64,000 nt of DNA from Limnohabitans sp. 15K (GTDB taxonomy: Bacteria; Pseudomonadota; Gammaproteobacteria; Burkholderiales; Burkholderiaceae_C): assembly GCF_002778285.1 (NCBI RefSeq), contig NZ_NESM01000001.1, positions 1,817,022-1,881,021 of the forward strand, read 5' to 3'. This document shows, piece by piece, positions 54,458 to 62,637 of this stretch (its first letter is position 1; each line of letters starts with the position of its first letter). The position numbers were made by a program, and so were the translations under genes. The notes under the pieces were generated by a model, which was given only the letters and a program-made list of their open reading frames with translations, ran no database searches and was not told where the DNA came from.

Positions 54458-55780
54458 ATGGGCCGCTGGACTCTGCTGTGCTTCAGCACAGGCTCAATCA
54501 TTGGCTCAGGCATCTTTGTCATATTGGGTGCAGCAATCGAGAAAGCTGGGCCTGCCGTATTGGTCTCTTTTGCCGTAGCAGCTCTTGCAGCGCTTTTGTC
54601 GGCCCTGTCATACGCGGAACTGGCCAGCAAAATACCTTCTAGTGGCTCCTCTTATTCTTATGCCTACGTCACATTAGGTGAAATCGTGGCCTGGAGCGTC
54701 GGATGGATGCTGATGTTGGAATACGGTGTTGCCGTTGCTGCGGTGGCGGTAGGCTGGGGTGAGTATCTGAACGTACTGCTGGCTTCGGTGAACATGGCCA
54801 TACCGCCCGACTTTGCGAATCCGCCAGGTCAGGGGGGGGTCTTCAATGCCCCAGCTTTCATAGTCGTACTGGCCTGTGGACTGTTGCTGATCAGAGGAGC
54901 CTCTGAGTCAGCCATGATCAACACCCTCATGGTGTTTCTCAAGATCGTCGTCCTGATTTTTTTCTGCTGCGTTGCCGCTACGGCTTTTGATGCAAACAAG
55001 CTTACGCCTTTTGCGCCCTTGGGAGTGGCCGGAATTGTCGCTGCCGCCGGACAAGTATTTTTCTCATACATTGGCTTTGATGCCGCATCGACTGCGGCCG
55101 AAGAAGCCCATGACCCCCAGCGTGACCTACCGTTTGCAATTGTGGGCAGCGTATTGCTAGTAACCATTCTCTATCTGTTGGTGGCACTCGCAGCGGTGGG
55201 AACATACGGCTGGGAAGGCTTTGCATCAAAGGGCGCTGAGGCGGCGCTGGCCAGTGTGGCTAATAGCGCCGTCGGCGGAACTTGGGCAGGAAATATCATT
55301 GCACTAGGGGCTGTTGTCTCAATCTTCAGCGTTGTTCTGGTCGTGATGTACGGACAGACTCGCATTCTCATGGCGATGGCCCGCGATGGTTTGTTGCCGA
55401 AGATATTTGCCAAGGTACATGCACGAACACAAACACCGGTGACCAACACTCTCATCGTGACACTGCTGATTGCTCTTCCGGCTGCTCTGGTACCCATGGG
55501 GCAACTGGCCGAAGCAACGAGCATAGGCACACTGGGGGCCTTTGCAGTAGTCAACGTAGGCGTGATGGTGTTACGACGTCAACGCTCGGGAACGCAGATC
55601 GGGTTTCGCATGCCACTGTATCCCCTCATACCGCTGCTGGCACTTGTGCTGATTGCAGTGATTCTTGCCGGCCTGGACGCAGCAACCTGGCTTGCATTCC
55701 TTGTATGGATGACATTGGGAATGGTGTTCTATTTTGCCTACTCTCGCCGACACTCAGAACTTAACAACCATCATGACTAG
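54458..55780 (+). CDS. APC-family permease (apparent N-terminal frameshift)
   Basis: The reading frame from ATG 54458 gives 440 residues and most of the membrane region, with the first helix FSTGSIIGSGIFVILGAA and the APC pattern LSYAELASKIPSSGSSYSYAY. In-frame sequence just before the ATG (GLKRS) belongs to the same protein, while its natural start and ribosome site are in another frame at 54393. So either the gene is broken, or translation uses 54458 and loses only about 20 cytoplasmic residues. A G8 tract (54832-54839) is a further slippage site. Members of the family take up amino acids; here nucleosides or amino acids from the hydrolases are possible cargo, not shown. Confidence 0.8.
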   Translation: MGRWTLLCFSTGSIIGSGIFVILGAAIEKAGPAVLVSFAVAALAALLSALSYAELASKIPSSGSSYSYAYVTLGEIVAWSVGWMLMLEYGVAVAAVAVGWGEYLNVLLASVNMAIPPDFANPPGQGGVFNAPAFIVVLACGLLLIRGASESAMINTLMVFLKIVVLIFFCCVAATAFDANKLTPFAPLGVAGIVAAAGQVFFSYIGFDAASTAAEEAHDPQRDLPFAIVGSVLLVTILYLLVALAAVGTYGWEGFASKGAEAALASVANSAVGGTWAGNIIALGAVVSIFSVVLVVMYGQTRILMAMARDGLLPKIFAKVHARTQTPVTNTLIVTLLIALPAALVPMGQLAEATSIGTLGAFAVVNVGVMVLRRQRSGTQIGFRMPLYPLIPLLALVLIAVILAGLDAATWLAFLVWMTLGMVFYFAYSRRHSELNNHHD

Positions 55781-55892
55781 CTCGAGAATACGATCTCGCC
55801 AGGCTTCGTAAAGACCTTCAAGTGGTCGCCCTAAAGGCACGCGTAGACAAAGCTGAATGTATTTATTCCAATTCAATCTCGGCTACTGAAGT

Positions 55893-57884
55893 TCAGGACA
55901 CGCAAGGGAGCCAGATAATGAAGGTGGCACCAGCGCCAAGCGTGCTGACAAGTTCAATATGGCCCTCATGTGCTTGGACAATCCGCTGAACTATCGAAAG
56001 GCCCAACCCCATCCCCCGAACTTGGCTATCGACGGAGCCCCTGAAAAATTCTCGGAATATTTTGTCCTGGTCCATTAATGGAATGCCAGGCCCTTGATCT
56101 GTGACAGACACACCGACTAAGCCCGATTTTTCTTGTAAACCAACCGTGATGGTGGACCCGACAGGAGAATATTTGGCGGCATTGTCGAGCAAGTTACTCA
56201 GAACCAGTTCCAGCTGATATTTATCAGCCAGGACTTTTGAGGCTTGAAGTGGCATGTTCATGTGCACGTTATGCCGGGTCAATAAATGTTGCTGAACCTG
56301 AAGCTGCTGTTGCACCCAGGCTTCCAGATCGATAGGCCCAAGTACAAGTGTGGCTAGCGTTTCATTCAGGGAATCACTGTGAAGCCACTTGTCGAACATG
56401 CTCTTAAGCCGCAATGAGGCCCCTTCAATGGCACTCAACCGCTTAACCACCTCGTCAAGACCATTGGCGTACTCCTTGCGCATGAGCATGGCTTGGCTGT
56501 AGATGATACTGAGCGGTGTGCGAAATTCATGCGAGATCATGGAGCCAATCCTCACATACTGCTCACGCAGATTCTTTTCTTCACGCCAGGATGACTCAAG
56601 TTGGTTAGTTCGCTCTTGGACCATCCGGGTGAGTTTTTCTTCAGACGCCTTAGACTGATCCAGTAAGGCCTGGTTGGCCTCCAGCGCCAGTGCTTGTGTA
56701 GCAACATGGGCGAGATGCTTCTGGCGCAATATTTCACCGAGTGCAAGCGCCACCAACAGCATTTCCACTGCCGTTGTGATCTGCACCAAATAAGAAGTCA
56801 ATCCGTTAGTAGGGATCAGGCCAAAAGCACGCAAGGCAGCACCACAGACACCCAGCCACAAAACCACCCACCCCAGCAGAAAATACCGTATGCCGCTTCG
56901 GTCCAGTCGATAGGCTTTGAAGCCTGCCAGTGTGACCAGTAAACCCATCAGCATTGAGTTAAGCATGAGCATCTGATTGGTCAAGAACAGCAGGTGTGAA
57001 TAGACCAAATGCCCCAGAGACATCAAGAAGGCTAGAGCAAACATCCACTGACTCAGCGATAAAGAACGATCCAACCAGCTGCGCGAATCCAGACGGACTA
57101 ACCTGCGCGCAAACATGACTGCAAAAAAAGCCGTCAGACTCAAAAAGAGGCTTTGCGAGATTTCGTCAAATTTTATGAAGTCGTTCCAGACAAAAAGACG
57201 GCCATAACCATTGCTGGCAAACACCCCCAGTGCAGCCGAGATGATGTACGCGCTGTAGATTGCAAAGAGGCCATCGCCAATCGACAGAAAAATAACCAAA
57301 CCATAAATGGCCAGTACCGCCAGTACACCGTAATACATGAACTGCAACGCATGAAACCGTTGCTGGGAAGCCTGGTAGGCATTGGGGGTCCAAACCGTCA
57401 AGGGGACGGTCAACGCGTAGCGTGAGGTCACCCGCAAGTAATAAGGTTGCGTCTGCGGTGTCAGCTTCAATGGAAAAATGAAAAAGCGGTCAAAGACAGG
57501 CCTGCTTAAGAAAGCACGAGCGCTACCGGTCTGCACCACAGTTCCATCGGGCGCATAAAAGTCCAGGTCCTGCAGCTTGGTGTAGTCGATCTCGAGCAGC
57601 CAGTCCTGCGGCGCGTCCGCCTCTCGTGCAAGAGGCAGCTTGATCCAGTAGGCCGACGGGGTAAATCCGAAATTTAACAATTTCCCAGGCCCCGCCCAAT
57701 GTTTAAATTGTGCGTCTGCTGCTCTGACCTGCTCGAAGGTAAGTTGACCAGCTGGGTCTTCCAGAAAGGTGGCATCTGCAAGTGGATTGAACTTCAAAAC
57801 TGTCGTAGTCAAGGTGGCCGCCGATGTTGACAATCCGCTCAACAGCAGCGCGAACACCATTAGCAATTTGATAAAAACAGACAT
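55893..57884 (-). CDS. Membrane histidine kinase with 7TMR-DISM sensor
   Basis: From ATG 57884 (TTG 57890 is an alternative) the protein has 663 residues. A signal peptide (about 1-25) is followed by a periplasmic 7TMR-DISM extracellular domain (about 25-165, with FTPSAYWIKLPL), a seven-helix region (about 180-395), a coiled coil (about 400-440) and the kinase core. His452 in MISHEFRTPLSI is the phosphorylated residue; the N-box is NLLDNAAKYSP, and the G boxes are DQGPGIP and GMGLGLSIV. The extracellular domain is of the carbohydrate-binding-like type, so a released sugar, nucleoside or polyol could be the signal. It follows the response-regulator gene by 35 bp. Confidence 0.93.
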   Translation of the reverse strand: MSVFIKLLMVFALLLSGLSTSAATLTTTVLKFNPLADATFLEDPAGQLTFEQVRAADAQFKHWAGPGKLLNFGFTPSAYWIKLPLAREADAPQDWLLEIDYTKLQDLDFYAPDGTVVQTGSARAFLSRPVFDRFFIFPLKLTPQTQPYYLRVTSRYALTVPLTVWTPNAYQASQQRFHALQFMYYGVLAVLAIYGLVIFLSIGDGLFAIYSAYIISAALGVFASNGYGRLFVWNDFIKFDEISQSLFLSLTAFFAVMFARRLVRLDSRSWLDRSLSLSQWMFALAFLMSLGHLVYSHLLFLTNQMLMLNSMLMGLLVTLAGFKAYRLDRSGIRYFLLGWVVLWLGVCGAALRAFGLIPTNGLTSYLVQITTAVEMLLVALALGEILRQKHLAHVATQALALEANQALLDQSKASEEKLTRMVQERTNQLESSWREEKNLREQYVRIGSMISHEFRTPLSIIYSQAMLMRKEYANGLDEVVKRLSAIEGASLRLKSMFDKWLHSDSLNETLATLVLGPIDLEAWVQQQLQVQQHLLTRHNVHMNMPLQASKVLADKYQLELVLSNLLDNAAKYSPVGSTITVGLQEKSGLVGVSVTDQGPGIPLMDQDKIFREFFRGSVDSQVRGMGLGLSIVQRIVQAHEGHIELVSTLGAGATFIIWLPCVS

Positions 57885-57919
57885 AGTCAATCGTACAAAA
57901 TCATAGGTTACGGCAGACC

Positions 57920-58627
57920 TTAATCTGGCTCAGACTGCACGGTCGCCGACCCTGTGAAGGCAAAGCCAAAGCCATAAACCGTCTGCAACGGCAACGCTTC
58001 GCTACCAATCTGATCAATTTTCTTTCGCAATCGGCGGACCATGATTTCCATTCGGCGAGCATCGTAATAGTCAGGTTTATGGCCCAGACTCGTTACCAAC
58101 TCCTGCCTGTCGACTGGAACGCCAGCAGCACGCATGAGAGGCTTAAGAAATCTAATTTCGGATTGGGTGAGTTTGACCGCCAGCCCCATAGGTGTGACCA
58201 ATGACCATTGCACTTCATCAAGTCGCCAGTCACCCGATTGTTGTCGTCGCACACGGCGAGTGAGGTTACGCACCTGCAGAGAAAGCTCTTCGAGATCAAA
58301 GGGCTTAACGAAGTAGGCATCGGCACCACATCGGATGCCCTTGAGCCGGTGTTCCTTAGAAATGCGAGCGCTCGTAATAATGAGGCCAGTTTCCTTCAAA
58401 TCTTTACGCTGTTGGAGTAAGTCCAAGCCATCGCCATCGGGTAGGCCCAGATCAAGAAGGATGACGTCGAATTGTTGCTGCTCAAGGAAAGAAAGTGCTT
58501 CCCCTAAACTACCCACACCTACCACCTCGATTCCGTCGAGGCGTAAGAAATTAACCACAGCGTCGCGGAGGTCCGGCTCGTCTTCCACCAACAGCACACT
58601 TGGCGCGTCATCTGTTTGCGTTTTCAT
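57920..58627 (-). CDS. OmpR-family response regulator
   Basis: The protein of 235 residues has a receiver domain with Asp59 in LLDLGLPDGDG (phosphorylated), acidic Glu15/Asp16 and Lys108 in YFVKPF. A winged-helix DNA-binding domain follows (RFLKPLMRAAGVPVDRQEL, then YDARRMEIMVRRLRKKI). It precedes the kinase gene in the same operon and follows the lipoprotein gene by 28 bp. Because OmpR-type proteins bind direct repeats 10-11 bp apart, the CGACA motif near three promoters of this block is a likely target. Confidence 0.94.
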   Translation of the reverse strand: MKTQTDDAPSVLLVEDEPDLRDAVVNFLRLDGIEVVGVGSLGEALSFLEQQQFDVILLDLGLPDGDGLDLLQQRKDLKETGLIITSARISKEHRLKGIRCGADAYFVKPFDLEELSLQVRNLTRRVRRQQSGDWRLDEVQWSLVTPMGLAVKLTQSEIRFLKPLMRAAGVPVDRQELVTSLGHKPDYYDARRMEIMVRRLRKKIDQIGSEALPLQTVYGFGFAFTGSATVQSEPD

Positions 58628-58655
58628 TTATTTCCGGCCCTAGGCGAGCTAAGCG

Positions 58656-59273
58656 TCAATACCGCTGGAAAACTTCTGGACGTTTATAGGTTCCATCCTT
58701 GTCGTTGCGAACAAAGGCATAAAGCAGGTCATTTTCCCGGTAAAAGGCCAATTGGGCGTCGCCCTCAATCAAAGTTTCGTCGTCTTCCTGGAAACAGTAT
58801 TCCGATCCACCCACCCCTTTTACACACCAAATGCCAGGTGCATTATTGAGTCGGGAGTAGTCAACTGTCATGCCGCTGGAGAGCACACGCAGGGTGCCAG
58901 CTTTAGTGGTTGTGTTGAAAGCGGCTGCTTGTACGGTGCGCGCGATATCGGACAACATAATCGTCGCGATAACCTGCCCGGTTTTCTCAGCCACGATGCT
59001 GGATTGAGAGTGCGTCAGATATGCGCCGGGACTCCCAGAGCAATCGGGTTTTGTATGAAAAGTAGTTTCAACCTCTAGCAGCATCTGCTCTTGAGCCGCC
59101 CCTGGTCTGATCTGCAGCCAATCCATTCGACCCTTGCCATCGCAGGTGCCCCATTTACCTATGTACGGAGATTGCGGAGTTACTGGCTCAGGCTGAGTGT
59201 TGCCGCCACACGCAACAAGCAAAGCTGTCATGGCCAGTAGACCCATCATTTTTTCTGTCAATTTTCCGGTCAT
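58656..59273 (-). CDS. Small lipoprotein, unknown function
   Basis: The protein of 205 residues has a lipoprotein signal ending ALLVAC (Cys22) and an AGGAG ribosome site 8 nt before ATG 59273. After a Pro-rich stretch (QPEPVTPQSPY) a beta-rich domain follows with several cysteines (GTCDGKG, KPDCSGS, IWCVKG, EYCFQED), which could form two disulfides. No enzyme motif is recognised. It is the first gene of the lipoprotein-regulator-kinase operon, so it may help the sensor detect its signal. Confidence 0.75.
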   Translation of the reverse strand: MTGKLTEKMMGLLAMTALLVACGGNTQPEPVTPQSPYIGKWGTCDGKGRMDWLQIRPGAAQEQMLLEVETTFHTKPDCSGSPGAYLTHSQSSIVAEKTGQVIATIMLSDIARTVQAAAFNTTTKAGTLRVLSSGMTVDYSRLNNAPGIWCVKGVGGSEYCFQEDDETLIEGDAQLAFYRENDLLYAFVRNDKDGTYKRPEVFQRY

Positions 59274-59678
59274 ACGATTGCTCCTGCACCAAGAGGAACG
59301 AGGGTCCCACTAATGACCATCAAATCCTAGCTCAAGCTGTACACGACTCTGAAAATACAAATTCGACAAATACCGACATTGGATTTTTTTAGTCACTTAA
59401 ATACTTAATTTTGGACAACGCCGTCTGGTGCCGATCAATCATGGGGCTCACAATTCACCTAAGTTTTCCTCTTGCCCTTGAACGTCGATTGATCAGTGAC
59501 AGCGTGAATCCATGAAGCTTTTACTTTATGAGTCGGTCACTTCTAGCAATTTTGGATGTTTCATAAGAGGCGTTGGCGAGGATTTCAGAAAACCTTGGTT
59601 TGGCGGACGCAAGGTCTTGGTGCAGTAGTGCTGAGATTGAGTTACTCCGCTAATGGGTCATATTCATGTCTATCGCGT
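59274..59678. other. 405-bp divergent spacer of the kinase operon and the nucleotidase
   Basis: Contains the CGACA motif copy 3 and otherwise only AT-rich sequence with no gene. A second start for the nucleotidase at 59556 cannot be excluded. Confidence 0.6.
59364..59378 (+). promoter_or_regulatory. CGACA direct-repeat motif, copy 3
   Basis: CGACA-AATAC-CGACA lies 91 bp before the lipoprotein-regulator-kinase operon and 301 bp before the 5'-nucleotidase gene. Position before the regulator's own operon suggests autoregulation. Reads TGTCGGTATTTGTCG on the opposite strand. Confidence 0.5.
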
Positions 59679-61589
59679 ATGAGAAAACCAATACATCAAT
59701 TTGAATCAGAACCCTTACTGGGCTACAAAACACGTATCGGGAGATATGTATCAATCGTCGTGCTGGCCATGCTGTCAGTCTGGCTGTTGCAAGGTTGTGG
59801 CAGCAGTCATGAGGCTCCCGTGAGTGTAAAAATACTCGCTGTGAACGACTTTCACGGCTATCTGCTCCCAGAAAAGCAACTGGTCATGAGCCTACCCGAT
59901 CCCGACGGCGGTGCAGATGTGCGTGTCAATGTCGGAGGCGCTGCTTACCTTGCCAGCCTTGTCCGACAAACACGTGCGCAATCGCCGAACACTCTTTTTG
60001 TCGGGGTTGGCGATTTTGTCGGAGGCTCACCGGCACTGTCCACTTGGACAACAGGCGAGGCCACCATTGAAGCCATGAACCTGATCGGACTGGAGGTCAG
60101 TGCGGTTGGTAATCACGAATTCGACCGGGGCAAGGCCGAGCTCAAAAGACTGCAGAACGGCGGCTGCGCCACAGGGGTACCGACAAGCAGTGCGCAGGAG
60201 TTCAGTTGCGCCCGCACAGGTGCTTTTGAAGGAGCGCGGTTTCCCTACCTGGCAGCTAATGTGATCGACCATGACACAGGAAAGAGCCTGTTCCCAGCAA
60301 CATTCGTGCGTCGGGTAGGGTCAGTATCCATCGGCTTTATTGGCCTGACCCTTCGCGATACACCACAGTCCACACGGGGCGCGCAAGGCCTGACCTTTCT
60401 CGATGAAGTCAGTACGATACGAGAACATGCTGCACGGCTCAAACAAGAGGGGGTGGAAGCTGTGGTGGTGCTACTCCACGAAGGAGGCTCCACCAGCACC
60501 TCATCGCTAAGAGATCAGACTTGTGCTGATCTTGCTGGACCAATCAAATCCATTGTCTCTTCACTACCACCAACCGTGGATGTGGTGCTCAGTGCGCACA
60601 CCCACTTCGATTACTTGTGCGAGATCAACGGTATTTTGCTGAGTCAGGCTGGCTCCTATGGTCGCATGGCAACCGAGATCAACTTAAGCATCAGACCAGG
60701 TCGCGGCGTGACGTCCAAATCAGGCAAAACAGTGCCCATCATCAACGACCTTACTGCGACCGCTCCGAAGGGCTACTCCATCCTCTCACCGGATCCGCAA
60801 GTTTCTCGCTTGGTGGAGTTCTACGACCAACTCACCCGGCCGCTAAGAACCCGTGCTTTGGGCTTCATTAACAGCAATATTTTGCGTACCGACATCGACG
60901 GCGCCGGGCAGGTGGTGAGCAGCGGAACCAGGATAGATGTAGCCGACCACCCCATTGGCCGGGTCTTTGCCGACGCACTCCTTGCCATGCCCGTACCCGA
61001 TGGTCAAACAGCGGATGTGGCTTTCATCAACCCCGGGGGGCTGCGAAACTACCTGCCCATGCTAGAAGGTGGCAAGGTCGACTATGAAACCCTGTTCGGT
61101 GTCGCGCCCTTCGGGGATGCCCTTTACAGGGTCGAGATGACTGGCGAATCCCTGATCCGATTGCTCGAACAGCAATGGGAGGCGCCCAACTGCACTGGCA
61201 AGCGATACAAGGGCATCTGCGGGCGGGTACTGCAACCCAGCAACAGCCTGACCTACACGTGGACTTTTAGCCCAGAAGGCCAAGGCAAAGCGAGCGGTAC
61301 AGGCAAGATGATCGACCTTGATTCGGTTCGAATTCATGGCAAACCGTTGGTACTCGATGCCATTTACAAAGTCGTAACAGTGGAATTTTTGGCCGTCTAT
61401 GGCGGCGACTACTTCACTGCTTTTACCAACCAGCGCATTTCCCTGCAGAATATTGCAGCCACAGATATGGATGCCTTACAGGCCTATCTCTCCCGCTTCA
61501 CCGCCAACTCACCTCTGACACCACCCCCATCGCGGATTCGCTGTGTCGAAAAAGTCACCGGTAAAGCTTGCGAAATCCCAGTCTTATGA
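59679..61589 (+). CDS. 5'-nucleotidase / UshA-type metallophosphatase (lipoprotein)
   Basis: From ATG 59679 the protein has 636 residues with a lipoprotein signal ending WLLQGC (Cys40). The dimetal site is complete: NDFHG, GVGDFVGGSP, GNHEFDRG, and LSAHTHFDY, all of the calcineurin-like phosphoesterase. The C-terminal 5'-nucleotidase domain starts near HPIGRVFADALLAM and includes FINPGGLRNYLP. It removes phosphate from nucleoside monophosphates, perhaps also other sugar phosphates. With the apyrase it completes ATP to adenosine. A more upstream start at 59556 would add 41 residues of low family likeness. Confidence 0.9.
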   Translation: MRKPIHQFESEPLLGYKTRIGRYVSIVVLAMLSVWLLQGCGSSHEAPVSVKILAVNDFHGYLLPEKQLVMSLPDPDGGADVRVNVGGAAYLASLVRQTRAQSPNTLFVGVGDFVGGSPALSTWTTGEATIEAMNLIGLEVSAVGNHEFDRGKAELKRLQNGGCATGVPTSSAQEFSCARTGAFEGARFPYLAANVIDHDTGKSLFPATFVRRVGSVSIGFIGLTLRDTPQSTRGAQGLTFLDEVSTIREHAARLKQEGVEAVVVLLHEGGSTSTSSLRDQTCADLAGPIKSIVSSLPPTVDVVLSAHTHFDYLCEINGILLSQAGSYGRMATEINLSIRPGRGVTSKSGKTVPIINDLTATAPKGYSILSPDPQVSRLVEFYDQLTRPLRTRALGFINSNILRTDIDGAGQVVSSGTRIDVADHPIGRVFADALLAMPVPDGQTADVAFINPGGLRNYLPMLEGGKVDYETLFGVAPFGDALYRVEMTGESLIRLLEQQWEAPNCTGKRYKGICGRVLQPSNSLTYTWTFSPEGQGKASGTGKMIDLDSVRIHGKPLVLDAIYKVVTVEFLAVYGGDYFTAFTNQRISLQNIAATDMDALQAYLSRFTANSPLTPPPSRIRCVEKVTGKACEIPVL

Positions 61590-61599
61590 CCTCTGGTCT

Positions 61600-62637
61600 T
61601 CAAGGATACAGTTGTCCTGCAGCCCGTGCCGCCTCAAGGTAGATTTCTGGCGGTTTAAAGCCACGTCTTACCCAAGCGGAGCGGCGCATTGATATGTCAT
61701 ATGAAGAGTTAACCTGACTTGATGCAGAGGGCCGCTGTTCGGGATTGGCGAGTTGCCTGAGGGCCATTTCCATGGCCTTCGCTCCCAGTTCAGTTGGCGA
61801 TGATGAAACGGCCAATCCGCCACCGAAGCGCACGTACGAAGCACGCACACCAATAGGCAAGGGCACGGCGTGCTGTTCCGTCCAAGCGGTCACATCAGCC
61901 TCTGGTGCCATGCGCCGACTCCCTGGTACAGCTGGTATTTTGTCTGTCGTCAGCACCAATAGAATGTCAGCGCCGCGTGCAGGTCCTGACACAAAGGCTC
62001 TCCAGGCCTCAAAGTTACCAACCAGCGCCTGTGCCCTGATGCGGTGGCGTCCCCAGTCGTAACGCAACACCTGCTCCATTTCAGCGCGGCCCGTCAGATC
62101 ATCCACACCAACTACCGCAATATTTAGGGATTTTGTGGGATTCGTCTGTTCGAGCAGCCTGTTGATAGCCTGCAAGGGCAATTGTTCGCGAATGCCCCCG
62201 ACGCCGCTGCTGGCGCTATAACCGTAGCTTACGGGCTCATCCATTAGACCGGTGTAAAGGATTTTCATGTCCCTGCGGCCCACGTAATGCCGCGCCACAA
62301 GTTCACTGGTTTCATCATCCACCGCAATCAGCACATGTGGATCAAACTGTTCGATTTTTCGACCAACTGCAGCAGTCAGAACCTGGGTGTCCACCCCGTC
62401 GGCGAGGATGTCTAGGTTCAGGTAGTCACGCGTAACGGACACTGGCATGCGGTTGGATGCCAAGACCTTGTTGAAGCCTGCGTCCATGGCTGAAGTCCAT
62501 GATGATGCCTGGCTGAGAGAGTGAAGCACAAGGATACGGGGCTTAGTGGCGTTGAAAATGGTCAGAAGCAGCAAACTCGTGACCAAGAAAACAGCGACCA
62601 GGGTTTGACGAAGCAATCGACTTGAGTGAGGGGTCAT
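61600..62637 (-). CDS. Membrane-anchored ABC-type substrate-binding-like protein
   Basis: From ATG 62637 the protein has 345 residues. An N-terminal anchor helix (about 12-30, TLVAVFLVTSLLLLTIF) is not followed by a clear cleavage site. The periplasmic region resembles the ABC_sub_bind group (PRILVLHSLSQASSWTSAMDAGF and QAINRLLEQTNPTKSLNIAV), which bind sugars or amino acids or act as sensors. No ABC ATPase or permease is near; instead it overlaps the SLC13-like gene by 4 bp. So it may feed or sense the substrate of that permease. I do not know the ligand. Confidence 0.75.
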   Translation of the reverse strand: MTPHSSRLLRQTLVAVFLVTSLLLLTIFNATKPRILVLHSLSQASSWTSAMDAGFNKVLASNRMPVSVTRDYLNLDILADGVDTQVLTAAVGRKIEQFDPHVLIAVDDETSELVARHYVGRRDMKILYTGLMDEPVSYGYSASSGVGGIREQLPLQAINRLLEQTNPTKSLNIAVVGVDDLTGRAEMEQVLRYDWGRHRIRAQALVGNFEAWRAFVSGPARGADILLVLTTDKIPAVPGSRRMAPEADVTAWTEQHAVPLPIGVRASYVRFGGGLAVSSSPTELGAKAMEMALRQLANPEQRPSASSQVNSSYDISMRRSAWVRRGFKPPEIYLEAARAAGQLYP

